Assembly: GCA_018679295.1 (NCBI GenBank)
Contig: JAHHLP010000543.1
Location: forward strand, 1-7,274
Direction: 5' to 3'
Source of the DNA: Rhodothermia bacterium
GTDB taxonomy: Bacteria; Bacteroidota; Rhodothermia; Rhodothermales; JABDKH01
Length of the DNA stretch: 7,274 nt
Every line of letters begins with the position of its first letter. Positions within the stretch are counted from its first letter, which is position 1. This document shows positions 1 to 6,045 of the stretch, piece after piece. The position numbers and the translations under genes are program-made. The notes below the pieces were generated by a model, which had not been told where the DNA came from, did no database searches, and saw nothing but the letters and a program-made list of their open reading frames with translations.

Positions 1-1568
1 AGATGTTGCCGGAAGACGCGGATCCCCTTGACGTCCGGTACAACGTCATCCAGTGGGTGCATCGTGCCACAAGGGGCTGGAGCTACGGGGATGCGGTGAC
101 CGACCCGCGGACTGGAGAGATCATCAAGGGACATGTGTCGCTGGGATCGCTGCGGGTTCGGCAGGACTATCTGTTGGCGGAGGGTATGCTTGCACCTTAT
201 GAAGGCGAGAACGCGGCCGGTCCGCCAGCCGGCGACGACCCGATGCTCGAGATGGCGTTGGCCCGCATTCGGCAGCTTTCCGCCCATGAAGTAGGTCACA
301 CGATCGGGTTGGCGCACAACTTCGCCGCGTCGAACGTGGATCGCGCATCAGTCATGGATTACCCGGCTCCGCTCGCGACTGTCGCTGAAGACGGCACGAT
401 CGATCTCAGCCGTGCGTACGCTGACGGAATCGGAGAGTGGGACAAGCTTGCGGTTCGGTACGGGTACGGCGTCCCTGCGCCCGGGCAGTCGGAAGAGCGT
501 TTCCTGCGCGACGTGCTCCGGGATGCAGAGGAGGCAGGCATCGCATTCGTCACTGACAACGACGCTCGTCCTAGTGGAGCCGCGCATCCCGGGGCCAACC
601 TGTGGGACAACGGCGCGGACATGATCGAGGCCTTGAAACGCGAGGCGCGGGTAAGACGGGTAGCACTGGAGAACTTCGGCGAGGCGGTAGTCAGATCCGG
701 GCGGCCACTGGCGATGGCGGAGGAAGTCCTTGTACCGCTGTACCTGCGGCATCGATATCAGATTGAGGCGACGGCGAAGCTGTTGGCCGGGATAGAATAT
801 GGCTACAAGATCCGGGGTGATGCGATCGCAGAGCCCATGGAGGTTCCGGGAGACGTGCAGAGATCGGCCCTTTCGGCCCTGCTGGATGTCGTGGCGCCGG
901 AGGAGCTTGTTCTTGGCGAGAACATCGTGAATCTCATATCGCCACGGCCCTTTGGCTACCCAACGAACCGGGAGCTTTTCGAGCGCAATACAGGATTGGT
1001 TTTTGATCCATATGCGCCTGCAGAGGCCTTGGCAACACATGTGATTTCGTTCATCCTCAATCCCGAACGTGCCGCCCGACTCGTCTATCAGGCCGATAGG
1101 GACGCTGCGCTTCCGTCGCTGATCGGGGTGTTCGACGCGGTAGAGGGCCGGTTCTTTGAGTCCCCGGGAGAAAATGAATCCGCGGCCGAGGTGCTCCGCG
1201 TGGTTCAGCAAGTATGGCTGGATGGATTGATCCGCCTTGCCACCGACCCCGACGCTGCTCCGGCCGTAGCGGCCCGGGCGTCGAATGCGGTCAGAAGCAT
1301 CGGCGATCGGCTTGCGCAGGACTCAGAACCAAATGCGGAGTGGGCTGCCTGGCGGCATCATCTGATGAGTCAGATCCGGCGTTTTGTGGATCGACCTTTT
1401 GCGTCTTCCGAACACACGCGGGATGTGGCGATTCCCCCGGGATCCCCAATCGGGATGCCGTCCTCGAGCGCGACCAATCGATACGATCGCAACGTGGATT
1501 TCCTCCGGAGGCATGCTTCGAAGAACACGTGCCGCTGGGTCGGAAAGATTACGCCCGTCGGCCGTTGA
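1..1568 (+). CDS. Zinc-dependent metalloprotease, DUF5117/DUF4953 family (5' partial)
   Basis: C-terminal part of a large, probably exported, metzincin-like zinc protease; the beginning lies left of the window. The reading frame is open from the first bases, and the ATG at position 3 is almost certainly internal because conserved domain sequence starts at once. Numbering from that Met, the zinc site is HEVGHTIGLAHNF: H95, E96 (general base), H99 and H105, the extended HExxHxxGxxH motif. It is followed by a Met-turn-like SVMDYP (M118). After the catalytic domain comes the helical DUF4953-type region, including a YGYKIRGD stretch (~266-273), a PEELVLGENIVNLI stretch (~299-311) and SPRPFGYP (~313-320). 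Family members run about 800 residues or more, so roughly 300 residues are missing here. The family usually ends close to a PPGxPIG motif; this protein has it at ~478-484 and then continues for 37 low-similarity residues. It stops at TGA 1566-1568, converging on the hydrolase gene. Family assignment is firm; the substrate is unknown. Confidence 0.93.
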   Translation, partial: MLPEDADPLDVRYNVIQWVHRATRGWSYGDAVTDPRTGEIIKGHVSLGSLRVRQDYLLAEGMLAPYEGENAAGPPAGDDPMLEMALARIRQLSAHEVGHTIGLAHNFAASNVDRASVMDYPAPLATVAEDGTIDLSRAYADGIGEWDKLAVRYGYGVPAPGQSEERFLRDVLRDAEEAGIAFVTDNDARPSGAAHPGANLWDNGADMIEALKREARVRRVALENFGEAVVRSGRPLAMAEEVLVPLYLRHRYQIEATAKLLAGIEYGYKIRGDAIAEPMEVPGDVQRSALSALLDVVAPEELVLGENIVNLISPRPFGYPTNRELFERNTGLVFDPYAPAEALATHVISFILNPERAARLVYQADRDAALPSLIGVFDAVEGRFFESPGENESAAEVLRVVQQVWLDGLIRLATDPDAAPAVAARASNAVRSIGDRLAQDSEPNAEWAAWRHHLMSQIRRFVDRPFASSEHTRDVAIPPGSPIGMPSSSATNRYDRNVDFLRRHASKNTCRWVGKITPVGR

Positions 1569-1600
1569 CGCCGGGCGGGTCGCTCTATGGGGGCACGTCG

Positions 1601-1627
1601 ATCGCGAACATGACCGCCCTTCGCGAT
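1601..1627. terminator. Inverted repeat in the convergent gap, possible bidirectional terminator
   Basis: ATCGCGAA at 1601-1608 and TTCGCGAT at 1620-1627 are perfect 8-bp inverted copies around an 11-nt loop. They lie within the 63-bp space between the stop codons of two converging genes. An overlapping imperfect stem can form between GGGCGGGTC (1573-1581) and GACCGCCC (1612-1619) with one bulged G. Neither stem is followed by a T-run on either strand, so this is not a classical intrinsic terminator. The position is the main reason to propose the role. Confidence 0.3.
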
Positions 1628-1631
1628 ACCG

Positions 1632-2486
1632 CTAGCCTTGGCCCAGGAAGGCCGTCACCTCATGAACGAAAGCGTCCGGGTTGTCTTCGTGCATGTTGTG
1701 AGACGCGGCCGGAATCGTGGATCGCTGCGTTGCCGGGATCAACTCCTCAAGTTGGTTCAGAAGAAGCGGAAACAGTGATCGGCTGTTCTCTCCTTGCACC
1801 AGCAAGGTGGGATGAGGGATGTTAGCGACTTGTGAGTGAGGTAGCTCGCTAAACCCCGAACCCAGGAACTCAGCATCGATGAAGTTGGAGCGCGCCTGCT
1901 CGAGTCGCTCCTCAGACAGATCGTGGAAAGCCCTCTTCCCGAGGACTGCTGATCCAAAATAACGGAGGGCTTTCTCGCGATTACCTGACTTGACGGCCTG
2001 TGTCGCTGGTCCGAGTCCACTGACCGCGAAACGGATGATCGACGTCGCCAGGTTCGGCTCGCTGAAAAGTAGTCTAAGCAGTTCAATAGGCTTTGGTGGA
2101 ATACTCACAACCAGAGGTAGAACGGGCGGCTCCATCAACACCAAACGCTTTATGCGTGCCGACGCCCGCATCGCAACAAGCAAAGCTAGGTACCCCCCGT
2201 ATGAATGGCCCACCACGTGAGCAGAGCCTCCCTCGAGGCCCGACAACAGTGCTTCGAGGTCCGCCGCCTGTTCATCCATCGAATAATCTTCGCCCGCTGC
2301 GATCGACGCATTTGGCCAATGGTACCGGCGACTGTACGATACCGTTCGGTACATTTGTCCAAGCCTCGGTGCTACCTTAGACCAGGTTCTTACATCGCTA
2401 ACCGAGCCGTGCACGAGAACCAGAGGTTCTCCCGCACCATGCTCCAGGACCTCCAGGTGGGTGCCTCTGATTTTCCTCGATACCAA
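1632..2486 (-). CDS. Alpha/beta fold hydrolase
   Basis: A 284-residue serine hydrolase of the alpha/beta fold, close to the full length expected. It probably cleaves an ester or amide; the substrate is unknown. Visible elements in order: the oxyanion-side HG at 26-27 (LVLVHGS), a YSRRYHWPN segment (51-59) typical of one subgroup of this superfamily, the nucleophile elbow GHSYGG with S95, and the catalytic His in PAASHNMHEDNP (H263). The usual strand-7 acid position reads LLVQGENS (228-235) with no Asp in the standard place. E119 in LVLMEPP, after strand 6, is the likely acid, as in some haloalkane-dehalogenase-like members. There is no signal peptide, so it is probably cytoplasmic. The start is TTG: no ATG, GTG or other TTG lies upstream in frame in the stretch I followed (back to about 2615), and the next Met (M45) falls inside the fold. 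No good ribosome-binding site precedes it. It lies 149 bp downstream of the DUF885 gene on the same strand. Confidence 0.9.
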   Translation of the reverse strand: MVSRKIRGTHLEVLEHGAGEPLVLVHGSVSDVRTWSKVAPRLGQMYRTVSYSRRYHWPNASIAAGEDYSMDEQAADLEALLSGLEGGSAHVVGHSYGGYLALLVAMRASARIKRLVLMEPPVLPLVVSIPPKPIELLRLLFSEPNLATSIIRFAVSGLGPATQAVKSGNREKALRYFGSAVLGKRAFHDLSEERLEQARSNFIDAEFLGSGFSELPHSQVANIPHPTLLVQGENSRSLFPLLLNQLEELIPATQRSTIPAASHNMHEDNPDAFVHEVTAFLGQG

Positions 2487-2536
2487 GTTGGCTGCCCCGC
2501 TGCTACTTTGACAAGTTTCAGAAAGACGAGAATGAC

Positions 2537-2569
2537 GAAACGTATCGAATCGGCGGGGATCAAAGCAAG
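2537..2569 (-). promoter_or_regulatory. Candidate promoter for the alpha/beta hydrolase gene
   Basis: On the minus strand, TTGCTT (2563-2568) is followed after 18 nt by TACGTT; the octamer TACGTTTC (2537-2544) matches the Bacteroidota -7 consensus TAnnTTTG at all but the last base. The overlapping CTTG (2566-2569) sits 21 nt upstream of that octamer, near the spacing of the Bacteroidota -33 element. It would give a leader of roughly 45 nt before the TTG start. This is by-eye matching only; co-transcription with the upstream DUF885 gene is equally possible. Confidence 0.28.
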
Positions 2570-2635
2570 TGAGATTCTCGTCGATCGATGAGCGTCGCGT
2601 ACGGCGCCGGCGGCACGAAGAATGTTGCCGGGTTC

Positions 2636-4414
2636 CTACAGCGATGATCCGGAGTCGTCTCCGAGCATGGCCTCCCGCGCCAATGTCACCGGAAGCCCAA
2701 GCGTCAGAAATTCGTCGTGGAACTCGCGTAGGGAGAATGTGCGACCTTCCTGCAACATCATTTCTTCGTAGTCTTTCCTGAGCTTGAGTATTTGCATTCG
2801 CCCGAGCGCATAGTAGAGGTAGGTCGGATTGTACGTCCCCCTCTGCGTTTCCCGCAGCGCCGGGAACGGTGCGAAGAACGCGATCTCCTCGAAGCGCTGA
2901 CTGGCATCTTCCACCGTCTCTCCATACACATGCATGGATAGTCCGGCGTGCCAGCGAGCGTGACGCTGCAGGGCTCGACGCAGCTGGCCGAGGCGAATTG
3001 CCGGATCGCCGTCTCCGAGCCCCTCATCAATCATCATCTGCTCCGTGTAGTGCGCCCAGCCCTCAACAAGAGAGGCCGGAGTAAAGACCTTGCGTATCGC
3101 GGTCGGGATCCGGCTCTCGTAGAGAAGTTGGACGAAGTGCCCCGGCATCACCTCATGGATGGTGACGCCCAGCAGTCCCGGGTAATTGAAGTAGGAGAGA
3201 TGCTGCGCTTTCTGTTCTTCCGACCAGTTGGGGTCAACGTTGGTGATGTTGTAGTACGCCTCACGCGCATTCGTCTCGAAAGGCCCGGGCGTCGACATAG
3301 ACGCGAAACCCATGCGTGCATACTCGGGAGTGGGCCGGACGACGGGCAGCCCGTCGGACGGCAACGTGACGATGTCGTTGTCTATTATGAACTGACGTGT
3401 TGTCGTCACGTATTCCCTTGCAATCGGGATGAGCTCGCTCGGCGTCGGAAAATTGCCGGTGATCTCTGCCATCACCTCCTCGACTGGAAGGTCAGGATCA
3501 ATTCGGGCGGCCTCTCGCCGAACCCAATCCTTGTAATAGGCAATCGCTTCCTCGTTTACGTCGCGAAGCTGATCTGCGGTTAAGTCTACGTGCTCCTCGT
3601 AGCGCAGTTTGCGCTCGAACAGGTCGCGCCCGAGACGAAAGTCCCCGTCGGCACGTGGGGCAAGGTCACTTTCGAGCCAGCTGACAAATTCCGACAAACT
3701 CTGGATCGAGTTCTTGCGCTCCATCTGAAAATCGTCCAACAATCCGGACGGCATGTCCGCAAGGCCCTGATCAGCCAGTGCGGCGGGTAGGTCTTTGTCG
3801 AGAAAAGAGACGACGCCGCGGCCGTTGCGGGTTGCAATTTCCACCCACAACGGAGGCACGTCGTCGAGGTTATCCTTCGCCGTTTCGAGCAGCGCCGGGA
3901 TGTCTTTCATTCGTGCGACCATCGACGAAATGCGATCTTCGAGAGGCGCGAAATCCCTGTCCGACAGAGAAGAAATGGAGCTGGCCGCCGTGCTCACATA
4001 CTTCATGGGGTTGCGTTTCCAATCGCAAACCTCCTCGAGTTCGAGCAGACGGGCGCGTATAGCGTACTCGAGTATTCTGTGGTCGAAGTACCGTTCGCCT
4101 GTCAGCCGCTCCCGATCGATTTCGGAAAGCCGATCCAGCCAGCCCCGGAACTCGGCGGCCCGGCTCGCCACGCCTTGCTCAGACCAGTCTGGGAGCTTTC
4201 CGTCGTATGTGTGGATGCCAAGATTGGTAGCCGTGATCGGCCTTGCCTCGTAGTACCAGTCCAGAAAGCTGGTAGCAAGATCGTCGAACTCGGCTGACGA
4301 CTTCGCCTCCATCTCGTCAGGGCCTTGCTGGCAGGCTGCGAGTACGGGCACGATGAGAAATAGATAATGGAGTCTAATCTTGCGGTGACGCGTGCGAATG
4401 AGCTTGAAGGACAT
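2636..4414 (-). CDS. DUF885 family lipoprotein, probable metallopeptidase/dipeptidase
   Basis: A complete 592-residue DUF885 protein, the usual length for the family, which is related to gluzincin-type zinc peptidases. The N-terminus has a basic stretch, a hydrophobic core and the lipobox VLAAC with C28 as the lipidation site, so the mature protein should be anchored in a membrane facing the periplasm or outside. The mature N-terminal part carries the family pattern FxxWYYEARPITATNLGIHTYDG (~50-72). The metal site is HEVMPGH (H420, E421, H426), an HExxxGH variant of HExxH. E451 in LVEGWAHYTEQM is the likely third ligand. The C-terminal YNPTYLYYALGRMQI (~528-542) is also typical. The ATG at 4412-4414 is chosen because it gives a good lipoprotein signal; the bases before it are a run of T with no Shine-Dalgarno sequence. 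It is transcribed divergently from the amidohydrolase pair. The family includes enzymes acting on peptides; the exact substrate here is unknown. Confidence 0.94.
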   Translation of the reverse strand: MSFKLIRTRHRKIRLHYLFLIVPVLAACQQGPDEMEAKSSAEFDDLATSFLDWYYEARPITATNLGIHTYDGKLPDWSEQGVASRAAEFRGWLDRLSEIDRERLTGERYFDHRILEYAIRARLLELEEVCDWKRNPMKYVSTAASSISSLSDRDFAPLEDRISSMVARMKDIPALLETAKDNLDDVPPLWVEIATRNGRGVVSFLDKDLPAALADQGLADMPSGLLDDFQMERKNSIQSLSEFVSWLESDLAPRADGDFRLGRDLFERKLRYEEHVDLTADQLRDVNEEAIAYYKDWVRREAARIDPDLPVEEVMAEITGNFPTPSELIPIAREYVTTTRQFIIDNDIVTLPSDGLPVVRPTPEYARMGFASMSTPGPFETNAREAYYNITNVDPNWSEEQKAQHLSYFNYPGLLGVTIHEVMPGHFVQLLYESRIPTAIRKVFTPASLVEGWAHYTEQMMIDEGLGDGDPAIRLGQLRRALQRHARWHAGLSMHVYGETVEDASQRFEEIAFFAPFPALRETQRGTYNPTYLYYALGRMQILKLRKDYEEMMLQEGRTFSLREFHDEFLTLGLPVTLAREAMLGDDSGSSL

Positions 4415-4468
4415 AGAAAAAAATCTGTTGGTGAAAAGCCGAACGACAGGACGGGACGGGATTAGAGC

Positions 4469-4499
4469 AAGATACCGGGTTGCCGGCTGGTACGACCAA
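4469..4499 (-). promoter_or_regulatory. Weak candidate promoter for the DUF885 gene
   Basis: On the minus strand, TTGGTC (4494-4499) and TATCTT (4469-4474) are separated by 19 nt, giving a leader of about 50 nt before the ATG at 4414. TATCTTGC also resembles TAnnTTTG with mismatches. The match is weak, and the placement in the divergent spacer is most of the support. Confidence 0.2.
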
Positions 4500-4512
4500 A
4501 TATCTCAACGGT

Positions 4513-4544
4513 TTTGGTGAAGCACTCGGCCGAACATAACTTAG
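4513..4544 (+). promoter_or_regulatory. Candidate promoter for the amidohydrolase pair
   Basis: TTTG (4513-4516) followed after 20 nt by TAACTTAG (4537-4544) matches the Bacteroidota-type promoter pattern TTTG-N19-21-TAnnTTTG with one mismatch. Read as a sigma-70-like promoter it is TTGGTG-N17-TAACTT, a poor match with ideal spacing. If used, the transcript would have a leader of about 160 nt before the ATG at 4713. Assigned by eye only. Confidence 0.3.
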
Positions 4545-4712
4545 AACGATGCGGTTGCGTGTGTTTCGCTCCGGTGGGCATGTCTTGCACGGGTTTGCAT
4601 TTTGCGCTGTCAAACTGTGCCGTTCGGCATGTTCATCTGTCGCACGCTTGCGCTGTAGCGGCTGACTGCTCAACTAGCTCCTTCTTTCTGTTTCAACTTC
4701 ACCTCTATCGTT

Positions 4713-6044
4713 ATGCAGATGCCTTTACGTGCTCGCATCGTGGCGATATGCACTGTTGTCGGCATGACGGCGGCGTTTGCGGCGCAAGCGCAGGACGTCG
4801 TCGTCATCAAGGCGGGCACGATATTGCCCATCTCCTCGGAGCCTATCAACCAAGGCGTAATGGTTGTCGAAGGATCCCGTATTCGAGCGATCGGTCCGGA
4901 GGCGGCAATCCGCTACCCATCGGGGGCGACCATTATTGACGCATCGGGAAAGACGTTGATGCCTGGGCTCGTGGATACGCACTCGCATCTCGGCGGAGTG
5001 CAGGGAGGCGATGCGTCCGCCGCGCTGCACCCGGACGTCCGCACCCTCGATGCGATTAATATTCGAAGCAAGTCCTTCAACCGCGCGAGGGCTGGAGGCA
5101 TCACCACTCTCAACGTCATGTCCGGCTCCGGACACCTGATGAGTGGTCAGACGACGTATCTGAAGCCGCGAAAAGTGGGCACTATTGCCGAGGCGCTTTT
5201 CTGCTCTGATCCGCTGACAGAGATCTGCGGAGGCATGAAGATGGCGAATGGCACGAATTCTATACGGTCGACCCGGGAGTCCTTTCCCGGGACGCGGGCC
5301 CGAAGCGCCGCCATGGCCCGGCGACTGTTCTACGAAGCGCTCGACTATCGACAGAAGATGGAGAACGCTGGCGATGATCCGGCAAAGAAGCCTGCCCGCG
5401 ACCTGCGTCTGGAAGCGGTGCTTGAGGTGATCGACGGAAAGCGGATCGTCCAGTTTCACACGCATCGTCACGACGACATCCTGACGGCGATTCGCTTGGC
5501 GGAGGAGTTTGGCTTCCGCATGGTGCTGCACCACGTCAGTGAGGCGTGGAAAGTGGCGGACGAGATTGCGGAGGCGGGCGTGCCGTGTTCGGTCATCTTT
5601 ATCGACTCGCCGGGCGGCAAGCTGGAGGCCGCGGAACTTTCCTTCGAAACGGGAGCTGCCCTCGAGAAGGCAGGTGCCGATGTCGCGTATCACACGGACG
5701 ACTATATCACGGATTCACGTCTCTTCCTACGCTCGGCCGCCTTCGGCGTACGGGGCGGAATGTCTCGGCAGAAGGCGCTCGAGTCGGTGACGATCGCCGG
5801 CGCGCGCATGCTGGGCCTTGAAGAACGGGTTGGATCGCTCGAGCCCGGAAAGGACGCAGACTTTGTGATCCTTTCTGGCGATCCGCTGAGCGTCTACACG
5901 AAGATCGAACAGACATGGATCGACGGAGTGAAGGTCTTCGATCTGGACGATTCGGAGGATCGGGCGTTCGCTGTCGGCGGCTATGATGTCTACACGGAGC
6001 CGTTCGAGTTCCACCAGGAAGAGCTTGGGGAGTGGGGTAACTGA
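4713..6044 (+). CDS. Exported metal-dependent amidohydrolase (imidazolonepropionase-like), probably active
   Basis: A complete 443-residue amidohydrolase of the imidazolonepropionase-like group, which contains enzymes cleaving dipeptides, imidazolones and other amides; substrate unknown. A Sec signal peptide (residues 1-26, cut after AAQA before QD) sends it to the periplasm or outside. The metal ligands expected of this fold are present: H90 and H92 in GLVDTHSH, histidines at H249/H251/H253 in VQFHTHRHDDI, H273/H274 in MVLHHVSEAW, and D329/D330 in VAYHTDDYITDSR. A conserved GHLMSGQ stretch lies at ~140-146, and the C-terminus has RVGSLEPGKDADFVIL (~372-387), which closes the second beta domain. 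The ATG at 4713 gives a good signal peptide; a second in-frame ATG at 4719 would work equally well, and neither has a Shine-Dalgarno sequence. The stop TGA is one base before the start of the paralogous gene downstream, so the two are almost certainly one operon. Confidence 0.93.
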   Translation: MQMPLRARIVAICTVVGMTAAFAAQAQDVVVIKAGTILPISSEPINQGVMVVEGSRIRAIGPEAAIRYPSGATIIDASGKTLMPGLVDTHSHLGGVQGGDASAALHPDVRTLDAINIRSKSFNRARAGGITTLNVMSGSGHLMSGQTTYLKPRKVGTIAEALFCSDPLTEICGGMKMANGTNSIRSTRESFPGTRARSAAMARRLFYEALDYRQKMENAGDDPAKKPARDLRLEAVLEVIDGKRIVQFHTHRHDDILTAIRLAEEFGFRMVLHHVSEAWKVADEIAEAGVPCSVIFIDSPGGKLEAAELSFETGAALEKAGADVAYHTDDYITDSRLFLRSAAFGVRGGMSRQKALESVTIAGARMLGLEERVGSLEPGKDADFVILSGDPLSVYTKIEQTWIDGVKVFDLDDSEDRAFAVGGYDVYTEPFEFHQEELGEWGN

Positions 6045-6045
6045 G

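Larger units (their letters stand above)
4415..4712. other. Divergent intergenic region, 298 bp
   Basis: Non-coding region between the start of the DUF885 gene (-) and the first amidohydrolase gene (+), expected to hold promoters for both directions. It is richer in T-tracts and less codon-structured than its surroundings. Besides the two candidate promoters listed separately, it contains a 9-bp direct repeat TTGCGCTGT (4602-4610 and 4648-4656, 46 bp apart) and a short perfect hairpin TGCCG-TT-CGGCA (4618-4629). The bases before both start codons are pyrimidine-rich and lack a Shine-Dalgarno sequence. No convincing small gene, RNA gene or riboswitch was seen. Confidence 0.6.

Noticed and set aside
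348..1211. Long open frame on the minus strand (287 codons)
   Set aside because: It lies entirely opposite the well-supported metalloprotease and its translation shows no recognisable domain; it is an antisense shadow in GC-rich DNA.
1214..1825. Open frame on the plus strand running from the metalloprotease gene into the hydrolase gene
   Set aside because: It overlaps two well-supported genes in the wrong frame and has low-complexity, Cys/Arg/Gly-rich translation. I considered it as a frameshifted C-terminus of the metalloprotease but saw no family motif in it.
2487..2635. Small gene or terminator between the DUF885 and alpha/beta hydrolase genes
   Set aside because: No convincing start with coding-like sequence. 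GC-rich palindromes such as CGGCGCCG are not followed by a T-run. Only a promoter-like element could be supported.
2948..3583. Open frame on the plus strand (211 codons)
   Set aside because: Antisense to the DUF885 gene, no domain, no plausible start context.
4374..4673. Open frame on the minus strand covering most of the divergent spacer
   Set aside because: Overlaps the start of the DUF885 gene in another frame and shows no domain or signal sequence.
4514..4939. Open frame on the plus strand covering the divergent spacer and the start of the amidohydrolase gene
   Set aside because: Composition is Cys/His-rich and unlike a protein, and it runs into the amidohydrolase in another frame.
4725..5693. 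Long open frame on the minus strand (322 codons)
   Set aside because: It lies opposite the first amidohydrolase, is very rich in Arg, and has no motif or signal; a shadow of the coding strand.
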